14,166 bases of DNA, taken from contig JAJXYM010000304.1 of the NCBI GenBank assembly GCA_021780585.1, positions 1-14,166 of the forward strand, written 5' to 3'. The position numbers were made by a program, and so were the translations under genes. Position 1 is the first letter of the stretch. Every line of letters begins with the position of its first letter. Source of the DNA: Deltaproteobacteria bacterium (lineage in GTDB: Bacteria; Desulfobacterota; Binatia; Binatales; Binataceae). The notes under the pieces were generated by a model. The model was not told where the DNA came from. It saw only the letters and a list, made by a program, of their open reading frames with translations, and did not search any database. Shown piece after piece: positions 1-7,407 of the stretch.

Positions 1-309
1 GTCCAGCCGAAAGCTCGTCATGAAGACGTCAGCCCGCTCGATTATGCGCAGGGCAAATTCGTATCCCGCGGGATTACGGAGATCGACCGCGACGGAGCGC
101 TTGTTGCGGTTGTCCAGTTCGAACGGCGGACGGACCTCGGAGTCCGCGTCCATGTCGCCGATCGTCAGCGCGCGCACCGGATCGCCGCCGTCGATCGGCT
201 CGATCTTGATTACGTCAGCGCCCCAGTCGCCGAGCAGAGCGCCTGAAGCCGGAACCGCGGCCCAGAACGAGACTTCGACGATTGTGTAGCCCTTCAGCGG
301 TCCTTCCAC
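1..309 (-). CDS. Family III (CaiB/BaiF) CoA-transferase, N-terminal part; runs off the window
   Basis: Only the first 103 codons are inside the window; the reading frame is open to base 1, so the 3' part is missing by truncation, not by mutation. The translation starts VEGPLKGYTIVEV and contains the family III hallmarks GALLGDWGADVIKIEP (about residues 23-38), then an ELDNRNKRSVAVDL stretch (about 64-77) and an ADVFMTSF segment near the end. These match the N-terminal nucleotide-fold domain of CaiB/BaiF proteins, which move CoA between carboxylic acids. The GTG at 307-309 is chosen as start because a GGGGTGA ribosome-binding-like stretch lies just upstream and the family consensus begins here. 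The catalytic Asp (near residue 170-185 in the family) lies outside the window. It follows the cupin gene on the same strand after 115 bases, so the two may be cotranscribed. Substrate unknown. Confidence 0.85.
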   Translation of the reverse strand, partial: MEGPLKGYTIVEVSFWAAVPASGALLGDWGADVIKIEPIDGGDPVRALTIGDMDADSEVRPPFELDNRNKRSVAVDLRNPAGYEFALRIIERADVFMTSFRLD

Positions 310-424
310 TGTTTCACCCCATTCCCGTGATCGGCCGCGCCCGACGCGCCGGCGCCGTTTTATCAAGCCGGATCGATTGGAGCGTATGGCCGTTGCTCAG
401 CTACCGTCGCGTGCGACTGAAAAC

Positions 425-787
425 CTACCGCTCGCCGATCAGCGGCACGAAAATCGATAGTCGATCCGAATTCCCCACCCCGCGCGAAATGTGTCCCTTA
501 CCGGTCACATCCTCGGCCAGCAGGATCGTGCCCGGCCCGAAGCGCCGCTTCTCCCCGTCGCTGACCGTTATTTCAACTTCGCCACTCAGGTTCACCACGA
601 ACTGGCGCCGCGGCGCGTTATGCCAGTCGACGAAGTATTGCGCCCCGTTGGTTTCGCGAAAAATTACTCCCTTGGCGGCGATCATTTCCGAAATCATCGA
701 CGAATGATCCGCCCCCTTCATCTCGGGAGTGACGTCTTCGAGATGGGTTTCTCCGGATGCGTCCGAATAGATTCGCGTGTACTTCAT
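425..787 (-). CDS. Small single-domain cupin protein
   Basis: A 120-residue protein with the beta-barrel pattern of a one-domain cupin: WHNAPRRQFVVNLSGEVEI (about 55-73) covers motif 1 and GPGTILLAEDVTGKGHISRG (about 84-103) motif 2. In motif 1 only His56 remains of the usual HxH...E metal set, while motif 2 keeps His99, so the metal site looks reduced and catalysis cannot be assumed. The ATG at 785-787 is well supported by a GGGAGG Shine-Dalgarno at 793-798 with 5 bases between. It stands upstream of the truncated CoA-transferase on the same strand and divergent from the CoA-transferase pair at 1008. This context suggests a role in catabolism of an acid or aromatic compound, but nothing in the sequence fixes the ligand. 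Confidence 0.85.
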   Translation of the reverse strand: MKYTRIYSDASGETHLEDVTPEMKGADHSSMISEMIAAKGVIFRETNGAQYFVDWHNAPRRQFVVNLSGEVEITVSDGEKRRFGPGTILLAEDVTGKGHISRGVGNSDRLSIFVPLIGER

Positions 788-883
788 CTTTTCCTCCCGG
801 GATTAAGGCTGCCGCCATCGACCCGCATAACCTGCGCCGCCCACCGCGTTTGATTCGGTCGGCGACACGCTACGGACTCTAGT

Positions 884-903
884 CGATCAAGCCGCCGATC
901 AAG
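884..903. repeat. Direct repeat CGATCAAG, 12-base period, in divergent promoter region
   Basis: CGATCAAG occurs at 884-891 and again at 896-903, with starts 12 bases apart. It lies in the 220-base region (788-1007) between the divergent cupin and CoA-transferase genes, where both promoters must be. It could be a regulator half-site pair, but a short chance repeat is equally possible. No strong -35/-10 pair is visible for either gene in this region. Confidence 0.25.
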
Positions 904-989
904 AAGAACTCCGATACCGCGGATTGCATGAATTACAAGTCGGGGTTTTGTTGTGGCCAGCTCGCGGCAGGCGTATGGTCGCGACATCC

Positions 990-997
990 GGAGGAGG
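990..997 (+). promoter_or_regulatory. Ribosome binding site that fixes the start at 1008
   Basis: GGAGGAGG at 990-997 is a near-perfect Shine-Dalgarno 10 bases upstream of the ATG at 1008. It favours this start over the in-frame TTG at 924 and the ATG at 975, whose extra residues do not look like the family. Confidence 0.75.
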
Positions 998-1007
998 CGT
1001 TATCGGC

Positions 1008-2273
1008 ATGGCATCAACCGAAACGGCGCGCCGGCGACCGCTCGACGGCGTGCGCGTGATCGACCTGACCAAAATCGTCGCCGGTCCCAACGCGACCCGC
1101 ATGCTCGCGACGATGGGCGCGGAAGTCATCCGCGTCGAATGGCGCGACGACCGCGCCCTCGACCTCCTGCGCGGCGTGCGTCCGCTCGCACCCGGTGGCG
1201 AGGCTGACAGCCTCAACCGCAGCGGTCTTTTCAACAACATCAACGCCGGCAAGTACGGCATCACGCTCAACATGAACCTTCCGCAGGGACGCGATCTCTT
1301 CAAGCGTCTCGTCGCGGACGCGTCCGTGCTATGCGAAAATTACAGCCCGCGCCAGATGGAGCGTTGGGAACTCGGCTACGAGGTCCTGAGGAAAATCAAC
1401 CCGGGTCTCATCTACCTGCAAATCAGTGGCATGGGAAAGTCGGGCGTCTACGACGCCTATCTGAGCGTCGGTCCAACGGCGCAGGCGCTCTCGGGCTTGA
1501 CGCACATGTCTGGATTCCCTGAGCCGATGCCGCCTGCCGGCTGGGGCTATTCATACCTCGACCATTCGACGGGTTACTATGGCGCGATCCTCGTGCTCGC
1601 GGCTCTTTTGCGGCGCCGCCGAACCGGCCTTGGATGCTATATCGACCTGTCTCAGACCGAGACCGGCATTATGGTGTCGGGAACCGCGACGCTCGAAGCG
1701 CAGCTTACCGGTCAGCCGACCAGTCGTCACGGCAATCGTATGCAGGCCGCCGACTGGGCTCCGCATGGCGCTTATCCGTGTCGCGGCGCCGACGAATGGA
1801 TCGCAATAGCCATTCAGAATGACGTCCAATGGACGGCGCTGGCCGCCGCGATCGGCGCGCCCGCGTGGACCGGCGATGCGCGCTTTAGCAGTGCGGCCGG
1901 TCGGAAGGCCAACGAAGACGAACTCGATCGCCTGATGGCGGACGCGATCAGGAATACGGAACGTTATGATCTGATGAATCGCTTGCAGCAACGCGGCGTG
2001 CCCGCCGCCGCCGTGCAGAAAGCCGACGATCGCTGCGAGCGCGATCCGCAACTCAGGGCGCGCGGCTATTTCGTTCCGCTGCCGCATAGTGAGATCGGAA
2101 TCTGGAATGTAGAAGGATTCCCCGCGAAATTCGGCAAGATTCCCGTCGACGTCGGCGGCCTCCCGCATCGCGGCGCGCCCATGATGGGCGAGGACAACGA
2201 TGCCGTATACCGCAATCTGCTCGGATTATCGTCAGAGGAAATCGCCACTCTGCGGGAGGAATGGGTCATTTGA
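1008..2273 (+). CDS. Family III (CaiB/BaiF) CoA-transferase, subunit with catalytic Asp
   Basis: A 421-residue protein of normal length for family III CoA-transferases, which transfer CoA through an aspartyl-CoA thioester/anhydride intermediate. The N-terminal fold reads LDGVRVIDLTKIVAGPNAT with MGAEVIRVE (about 12-44). LFNNINAGKYGITLNMN (about 74-90) and NYSPRQMERWELGY (about 111-124) follow in the usual order. The segment YSYLDHSTGYYGAI holds Asp185 at the place of the catalytic Asp of formyl-CoA transferase and CaiB, and IDLSQTETG follows as expected. The C-terminal part has RGYFVPLPHSEIG, the usual 'ARG.F....H...G' module. The downstream family member overlaps it by 4 bases with a shared Shine-Dalgarno, so the two are translationally coupled and probably form one enzyme. 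The substrate cannot be read from sequence; the two-subunit arrangement recalls succinyl-CoA:benzylsuccinate CoA-transferase (BbsEF). Confidence 0.93.
   Translation: MASTETARRRPLDGVRVIDLTKIVAGPNATRMLATMGAEVIRVEWRDDRALDLLRGVRPLAPGGEADSLNRSGLFNNINAGKYGITLNMNLPQGRDLFKRLVADASVLCENYSPRQMERWELGYEVLRKINPGLIYLQISGMGKSGVYDAYLSVGPTAQALSGLTHMSGFPEPMPPAGWGYSYLDHSTGYYGAILVLAALLRRRRTGLGCYIDLSQTETGIMVSGTATLEAQLTGQPTSRHGNRMQAADWAPHGAYPCRGADEWIAIAIQNDVQWTALAAAIGAPAWTGDARFSSAAGRKANEDELDRLMADAIRNTERYDLMNRLQQRGVPAAAVQKADDRCERDPQLRARGYFVPLPHSEIGIWNVEGFPAKFGKIPVDVGGLPHRGAPMMGEDNDAVYRNLLGLSSEEIATLREEWVI
2254..2260 (+). promoter_or_regulatory. Ribosome binding site inside the upstream gene; favours TTG start
   Basis: GGGAGGA at 2254-2260 touches the ATG at 2261 with no spacer, which would not work well for initiation there. 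It is 9 bases from the TTG at 2270, which overlaps the TGA stop of the previous gene (TTGA). This geometry favours TTG 2270 and translational coupling. Confidence 0.5.
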
Positions 2274-3535
2274 GTACGCAAGCCCTGTTGAGTTCAGCTC
2301 TTGCCGATACGGTCATTCTCGAATGTGGCGATGAGCACGGCGAATTCGCCGGTGTATTGCTCGCGGGACTCGGCGCCGATGTGATCAAGCTGGAAGGAAA
2401 GAGCGGCTCCAACTCACGCCGCCTCGGACCATTCACCACGCCGGATCGCAATCCCGAGCACAGTCTGCGCTTCAGCCGTTACAATCTCGGCAAGAAAAGC
2501 GTCAGCCTGGAGGTCGATCACCCGGCCGCCAGAGACGTCCTTGAACGACTCGCGGCGCATGCCGACGTCATCATCGATTCCGGCGAGGCTCTCGCGGTCG
2601 CTCGCCGCCTGAAGTTTTTCCGCGAGCTGCAAAAGGCGAACCCGCGACTCATCGTCTGCACGTTCACGCCGTTCGGTCTCGACGGTCCTTATCGCGATCT
2701 GAAGATGACGGACCTTACGCACCTCGCATTGGGCGGCGTGATGGCTTCATGCGGCTATGATCCGCTGGCCGACGGCGCCTACGACACTCCGCCAATCGCG
2801 CCTGAAATGTGGCAGGCGTACCACATTGCGGGCGAGTACGCGGTTATTTCAATCACCGCCGCACTCAACTACCGCGAACTTACCGGCGAGGGCGATTGCA
2901 TCGACCTCTCGATCCACGAGGCCGTCAGCACTTGCACCGAAGTCGCTATCCCGACCTACATTTACGGTGGCGCAGTGGTGCGGCGGCAGACCGGCCGCCA
3001 CGCCGCCGAGAGTCGCACGCGACCGTGGCTGCGTCGTACTCGCGACGGACGCTACGTCAAGGCGTTTCTGTTCTGGAGCGGGCGCGAAGTCCGGGTGATC
3101 GCCGAAATGCTCAATGAGGCCGGCGTCGAACACGACCTTGATTCGGACGGCTACCGCGAATTGCAGCGCCGTTCGCCGTCCGAAGCGCAGGCGCACTTCA
3201 GCGCGATGGTCGACAAACTCGTCGCCTCGCTGACCGCGGAGGAAGTCTTCCACCGCGCGCAGGCAAAGGGCCTGCTCTGGGCCAGCGTCCGCTATCCTGA
3301 AGAAAACATCGACGATCCTCACTTCCAGGCGCGCGGCACGTTTCAGCCCATCGCTCACCCCGAACTGGGCCGCGCCCTGAATTACCCGGTCTCCGTGGCG
3401 ACCGACGGCAACAATCGGGCGACCGCCTTTACGCATGGAGCTCCGCGCCTCGGGGAGCATACGCGGCAAGTGCTCTCAGGAGCGGGCTTCAGCGCCGCCG
3501 AAATAGCCACTCTCGCCGAGCGAGGCGCACTATGA
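2270..3535 (+). CDS. Family III (CaiB/BaiF) CoA-transferase, partner subunit lacking the usual catalytic Asp
   Basis: A 421-residue protein from TTG 2270 (424 from ATG 2261). It has the family III frame: GVLLAGLGADVIKLEG, then RYNLGKKSVSLEVDHPAAR, then TFTPFGLDGPYRDLKMTDL, then GEGDCIDLSIHEAVS, and a late RGTFQPIAHPELG module. Counting back from IDLS and matching the helix that follows, the position of the catalytic Asp in the upstream partner (LDHSTGYYGAI) is Tyr in AYHIAGEYAVI, about residue 184. No nearby Asp replaces it. The N-terminus is also weak for a CoA site (ADTVILECGDEHGEFAG instead of the usual VxDLTxxxAGP). I infer a structural or substrate-binding subunit of a heteromer with the 1008-2273 product. 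The start overlaps the previous stop. A catalytically independent enzyme with a shifted Asp cannot be excluded by eye. Confidence 0.9.
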   Translation: MSTQALLSSALADTVILECGDEHGEFAGVLLAGLGADVIKLEGKSGSNSRRLGPFTTPDRNPEHSLRFSRYNLGKKSVSLEVDHPAARDVLERLAAHADVIIDSGEALAVARRLKFFRELQKANPRLIVCTFTPFGLDGPYRDLKMTDLTHLALGGVMASCGYDPLADGAYDTPPIAPEMWQAYHIAGEYAVISITAALNYRELTGEGDCIDLSIHEAVSTCTEVAIPTYIYGGAVVRRQTGRHAAESRTRPWLRRTRDGRYVKAFLFWSGREVRVIAEMLNEAGVEHDLDSDGYRELQRRSPSEAQAHFSAMVDKLVASLTAEEVFHRAQAKGLLWASVRYPEENIDDPHFQARGTFQPIAHPELGRALNYPVSVATDGNNRATAFTHGAPRLGEHTRQVLSGAGFSAAEIATLAERGAL

Positions 3536-3633
3536 ATCGAGCGGTGTTCCGGTCAGCGCGGCGGAGATGGCCTGCGAATTAGACGGCCTGCGTTACGGGG
3601 CTGTTGCCGGCGCGCTCGTCGCGCTTTTGCTCT

Positions 3634-3652
3634 TCACGGCGCTTCGCCGTGA
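3634..3652. terminator. Perfect 8-bp hairpin at the convergent gene junction
   Basis: TCACGGCG (3634-3641) and CGCCGTGA (3645-3652) form a perfect inverted repeat with a CTT loop. It includes the stop codon of the minus-strand hydrogenase-like small subunit and lies 98 bases from the end of the plus-strand CoA-transferase. It may slow or end transcription from either side, but no T-run follows on either strand, so it is not a classical intrinsic terminator. Confidence 0.35.
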
Positions 3653-4422
3653 GCGGCCGCCGGGCTTGCGATTTTGCCGATTAGGCGCAGCAGTCCGTCG
3701 AGAATCGTGATCGGATGCGGCGGGCATCCGGGAATGAAGAGATCGACCGCGAGAATAGCACCCGCGCCATTGAGTACTTCGGGATGTTCGCGAAACGGCC
3801 CGCCGGCGATGGCGCACGCGCCGACCGCTATCACGATTTTCGGATGCGGTACGGCCGCGTACGTCTTTTCCAACGCGAGACTCATGTTGCGGGTAACCGG
3901 ACCGGTGACCAGGAGGCCGTCGGCGTGTCGCGGCGACGCAACGAACTGGATACCGAAGCGTCCCAGGTCAAACACCACCGTGTTCAGCACGTTTATGTCG
4001 GCTTCGCATCCATTGCATCCGCCCGCGCTGACCTGCCGAAGTTTGAGCGAGCGGCCGAGGATGCGATGGAGGTCGTCGGCAAGGCGGTGGGCAAGCTGGA
4101 GACTTTGACCGGTCTTCAAGACCAGATCGGCGCGGCGGCTCGCCGCGAGCTGGTATTGCCGGCTGAACTGGATCGCTCCTTGCGGACACGCATTGGAGCA
4201 TTCAGAACAAAACAGGCATCGCCCGAGGTCGATCGCCAAAGAATCGTCGCTGGCGATCGCGTCAGTTGGACAGGCTTCGACGCAGGCGTCGCATCCCGAT
4301 GGACATAATGACTGGTCGATAATCGGCAGGCCGCGGAAGCGCTCGGGTAGATCTGGCCCGGCGTCCGGAAATGGCAGCGTGCGTTGGCCCTGGCGCAGTC
4401 GCGTGAAGAATAGACTCGGCAC
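3634..4422 (-). CDS. HyfI/NuoB-like small subunit fused to an N-terminal 2[4Fe-4S] ferredoxin (HyfH-like)
   Basis: A 262-residue electron-transfer subunit combining two proteins that are separate in E. coli hydrogenase 4. Residues about 1-85 form a HyfH/NuoI-like ferredoxin: the first cluster motif is C40-x3-C44-x2-C47-x3-C51-P, with one extra residue in the first gap, and the second is a standard C69-x2-C72-x2-C75-x3-C79-P. Residues about 125-250 are HyfI/NuoB-like: C136-x2-C139 (GGCNGCE), C203 (GACAIAGG) and C233 (PGCPPHP), all four ligands of the N2-type/proximal cluster. GTG 4422 is preferred over TTG 4434 because GAGGAG lies 4 bases upstream and the product then starts like other HyfH proteins. 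The gene is the last in the operon, 8 bases after the large-subunit stop. It should pass electrons from a ferredoxin to the membrane arm interface. Confidence 0.93.
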   Translation of the reverse strand: MPSLFFTRLRQGQRTLPFPDAGPDLPERFRGLPIIDQSLCPSGCDACVEACPTDAIASDDSLAIDLGRCLFCSECSNACPQGAIQFSRQYQLAASRRADLVLKTGQSLQLAHRLADDLHRILGRSLKLRQVSAGGCNGCEADINVLNTVVFDLGRFGIQFVASPRHADGLLVTGPVTRNMSLALEKTYAAVPHPKIVIAVGACAIAGGPFREHPEVLNGAGAILAVDLFIPGCPPHPITILDGLLRLIGKIASPAAAHGEAP

Positions 4423-4426
4423 GGTT

Positions 4427-4432
4427 CTCCTC
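4427..4432 (-). promoter_or_regulatory. Ribosome binding site deciding the small-subunit start
   Basis: GAGGAG on the minus strand (4432 to 4427) overlaps the TGA stop of the large subunit and sits 4 bases before GTG 4422. No such site precedes the TTG at 4434. Confidence 0.5.
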
Positions 4433-5933
4433 AAAGATCATGGCCACAGTAAGAAAGATTGAAGCTTTTGTTGCAGAGCGGAAAGTCGGATATCTGTTGC
4501 TCACGCATCGCGATGGCCAGGCCAATCCAATTGCGAAATGACGGATCTATGACTTTGTAGCGGGCGAACCGGCCGTTGGGATCGGTGATTGCGACGTGGG
4601 CGATCGCGCCACGCCATCCTTCGGTCAGGACGACGACCAGATGATCGGGCCTTGGCGCTCCAACCGGAGTTTGTATTGCGCCGTGCGGTAACGAGGCAAG
4701 CTGCTCGCGCACAAAGACTCCGGACCGCTGGATTTCGAGCCATCGTACCCATGCGCGAGCGAAGACGTCGCCGGTGCTCCACCTGGATATGGGAATCTGC
4801 GCAAATCTGAAAAACCCGCTGGGGAAGTCCTGGCGAATATCGCGTTCAACGCCGCAGGCGCGCGCCGCGGGGCCGACGAGCCCAAGCGCGGCGCAAGTCT
4901 CCGCCGTGATTGCGCCCGTATCCTGAAAGCGGGCTTGCACTGACGGCGCGTCCCACATCAGTCGTCCCGCGTCCTCGAGATCTTTCAGTGCGTTATCGAG
5001 CCGGCGCGTGAGGTCCGCCGCAAGCCGCGGGTCCACGTCGAACAGGACGCCGCCCGGCCGGACCATACCGCGACCAAAACGGCTTCCACAGATCGCCGCG
5101 GTCAGATTGAGGAAGTCGCCGCGAATCCGGCCGCAATATGCGGCCGTCGGCAAATAGCCGACGTCGCCCGCCAACGCCGCAAGGTCGCCAGTATGATTTG
5201 CCAGACGTTCGAGTTCGAGCGCCACTGCGCGCAACGCCTGCGCGCGAGCGGGAACCGCGACCCCGCCGAGACCCTCCATCGCCTCACAATATGCTGTCGC
5301 GTGTCCAATCGAAGTGTCCCCGGATAGCGTTTCAATCATATGGATCGTACGTTTTCCGGGTCCGCCGACCAAAGCCGGTTCAATCCCGCGATGCTGGTAG
5401 CCGAGCGATATTTCCAGATGAAATACTCGTTCGCCATGGCATTGGAACCGAAAATGTCCGGGCTCGATGATCCCCGCGTGCACGGGACCAACGGCGACCT
5501 CGTGAACTTCCGGGCCGCGCACAGCGAAGAAATCGGTCACGCCCGGAAGTCGCGCCCAGGTTCTCCCCGGCGGGCGATACGGCGCCTGGAAGCGGATTGG
5601 CTTGAGCCACGGATGACCCTGCGGCTCGATCCGCCACTGCTCCGCAATCTCGCGTTCGAACCAATGCGCCTGCGGACACTCCACGGTCAGACATGGGTAG
5701 GCATCGTCCACCTCGGCGCTCAGCGCCGCGAGGCCGCCCGCGACCGGATCGCCGAGCACGCTGAACAAGCGCACGCGCCCGCTTTCCGCCGGCGTGCCGA
5801 ACAGCGCCGTGAGCGTGGCGCCGGCGCCCGCCGCCGCAATTATTTCCTCTCTGAATTCGCGGATCGAAAGGAGCGGGACGCTGGCGAGCGAGATCGGTTC
5901 GCCGTTATGGAACGACGGCAATGAGATCGTCAT
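4431..5933 (-). CDS. HyfG/HycE-like large subunit without NiFe ligands (NuoC-NuoD fusion type; Ehr large subunit)
   Basis: A 500-residue cytoplasmic subunit. Residues about 1-120 are NuoC-like (HWFEREIAEQWRIEPQGHP, about 90-108) and the rest NuoD/hydrogenase-large-like (VHAGIIEPGHFRFQCHGE, then SLGYQHRGIEP). In HycE the first metal motif is CGxC before a conserved His; here the same place reads S204-G-D-T207-S-I-G-H211 (bases 5301-5324). The second motif, DPCxxC, reads D463-P-S465-F-R-N468 (bases 4530-4541). All four Ni/Fe cysteines are thus replaced, so no NiFe centre can form in the known way. The C-terminus FPLCNKSFNLSYCGHDL is family-typical and is not cut by the His-directed maturation site seen in many hydrogenases. 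ATG 5933 is chosen (TTG 5948 would overlap the previous gene); GGATAAG precedes it. The pattern fits Ehr complexes. Confidence 0.94.
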   Translation of the reverse strand: MTISLPSFHNGEPISLASVPLLSIREFREEIIAAAGAGATLTALFGTPAESGRVRLFSVLGDPVAGGLAALSAEVDDAYPCLTVECPQAHWFEREIAEQWRIEPQGHPWLKPIRFQAPYRPPGRTWARLPGVTDFFAVRGPEVHEVAVGPVHAGIIEPGHFRFQCHGERVFHLEISLGYQHRGIEPALVGGPGKRTIHMIETLSGDTSIGHATAYCEAMEGLGGVAVPARAQALRAVALELERLANHTGDLAALAGDVGYLPTAAYCGRIRGDFLNLTAAICGSRFGRGMVRPGGVLFDVDPRLAADLTRRLDNALKDLEDAGRLMWDAPSVQARFQDTGAITAETCAALGLVGPAARACGVERDIRQDFPSGFFRFAQIPISRWSTGDVFARAWVRWLEIQRSGVFVREQLASLPHGAIQTPVGAPRPDHLVVVLTEGWRGAIAHVAITDPNGRFARYKVIDPSFRNWIGLAIAMREQQISDFPLCNKSFNLSYCGHDL

Positions 5934-5940
5934 GCGAAAC

Positions 5941-7407
5941 TTATCCAAGGAGACGCGCCGCTTCCCGCAGCGCGCGCGTCAAAATCGGCGGGACGTAAAC
6001 GCCCATGACGAGGATCGAGATACCGAGCATCGCGGGAACCGCGGTTAGCGCGACGCTTCTTCCCGGCGCGGCGGCCACATCCGGGGCGGGATTCCCCTGC
6101 GCCATCGCAAACATCGGCGCCGCCATCGCCGCCATCACGACCGCCAGGATCGCGAGATAGGCGACGGCGACAAAAGTTTGACCCTGCTCCAGCGCGGCTT
6201 TCAGAATCGTGAATTCGCTGACGAACGGGCCGAACGGCGGCGATCCGGTAATCGCGAAGAATCCCAATAGCCACAATGCTCCGGAAGCCGGCGCCACGCT
6301 CAATGCTCCCGTAACGCCCGAGGCGCTTTTGCTGCGAAAGACCGCCAGCAGGTTACCCGCGACCAGGAACAGCATCGCCTTGGTCAGCGAATGGTTAATC
6401 ACGTGGAGCAGCGCGCCAAACACCGCGGCGCCGCCAAGCCCGACGCCAACGGCGAGAATCCCCATGTGCTCGACGCTTGAATACGCGAGCATCCGCTTAT
6501 AGTCAGTCTGGCCGGAAATAAATACCGCCGCCACCGCCATCGAGAGCAGGCCGAACCCGAGCAGCAAGTGGTCGCTGAAATCAGCCAGGCCGCCCGCCAC
6601 GCAGATCTCCTGGGCCCGAAGTATCCCCAAAAATGCGCAGTTGAGCAGCGCGCCCGACAATAGCGCGGACGCGACGGAGGGCGCTTCGCTGTGGGCGTCG
6701 GGCAGCCAGGTATGAAATGGCGCGAGTCCCATTTTCGTTCCATACCCAACCAGCAGCAGGATGAAAGCCGCTTTGAGCCACGGTCCGCTCAAATGACGGG
6801 CGTTGGCGCGGAGCTCCGGCGCCACCAGCGGAATACTGGAACCATCCGGGTTGGCGGCGGCTATCGAGAGAAAGAAAATGCCCAACAGCGCCAGTGCGAT
6901 TCCGACCGAACAGATAAGTAGATACTTCCAGGTCGCTTCCAGCGATCGGTGATGGCGGTGAAAGTAGATTAGAGGCGCGCTTGCCAGCGTCGTGGCCTCG
7001 ACAGCGACCCACAGCAGCGCGAACTGCTGACTGACGGACACCAGAGTCATTGCCGCCAGGAAAAGCAGGAGACAGCCGGTAAAGCTGGCCTCGCGAGCAT
7101 TGGAGAAGAGAAACCCCTCGTCGAAGTCGCTATGCGGCTGATTTCGTTCCTCGCCGAGATAGGCCACGGCGTAAAAGCTGACGGCCAGGAACAGAACGCT
7201 GGCGACGGTTCCAATGAGTCTCCCGAGCGCGTCCTCGGCGAGCCAACCGCCAAACGCGGGCGCCGGGGTGACGAGCCAGGTTGTGAGCATGAGCGCGGTC
7301 TGCGTTACCGCGGCGCACAACAGCAGCATCCGCCGGAGCCGGTCCGACGCGACGAAAAACGCCACAACTCCGGCGCCGGCCGGTATTACCACGAGCAATA
7401 TAATCAT
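5941..7407 (-). CDS. HyfF-like proton-channel (Mrp/NuoN-type) membrane subunit
   Basis: A 488-residue, highly hydrophobic protein with about 14 predicted membrane helices, of the antiporter-like family shared by complex I (NuoL/M/N), Mrp antiporters and hydrogenase 4. The core signature is present: WVAVEATTLASAPLIY with the TM5 Glu (E137), GYGTKMGLAPFHTWLPDAHSEAP with the central Lys (K225) and His, then DYKRMLAYSSVEHMGI and VINHSLTKAMLF. These charged residues carry protons in the family. The ATG at 7407 shares its A with the TGA stop of the hyfE-like gene (TGATG), implying coupled translation; a GTG at 7410 is an alternative. The hyfG-like gene starts 7 bases after its stop. Expected role: ion translocation coupled to redox work in the peripheral arm. 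Confidence 0.94.
   Translation of the reverse strand: MIILLVVIPAGAGVVAFFVASDRLRRMLLLCAAVTQTALMLTTWLVTPAPAFGGWLAEDALGRLIGTVASVLFLAVSFYAVAYLGEERNQPHSDFDEGFLFSNAREASFTGCLLLFLAAMTLVSVSQQFALLWVAVEATTLASAPLIYFHRHHRSLEATWKYLLICSVGIALALLGIFFLSIAAANPDGSSIPLVAPELRANARHLSGPWLKAAFILLLVGYGTKMGLAPFHTWLPDAHSEAPSVASALLSGALLNCAFLGILRAQEICVAGGLADFSDHLLLGFGLLSMAVAAVFISGQTDYKRMLAYSSVEHMGILAVGVGLGGAAVFGALLHVINHSLTKAMLFLVAGNLLAVFRSKSASGVTGALSVAPASGALWLLGFFAITGSPPFGPFVSEFTILKAALEQGQTFVAVAYLAILAVVMAAMAAPMFAMAQGNPAPDVAAAPGRSVALTAVPAMLGISILVMGVYVPPILTRALREAARLLG

Noticed and set aside
4431..5933. Reading the large subunit as an active group 4 NiFe hydrogenase or as a formate hydrogenlyase
   Set aside because: All four NiFe cysteines are replaced and no formate dehydrogenase gene is present in the window.
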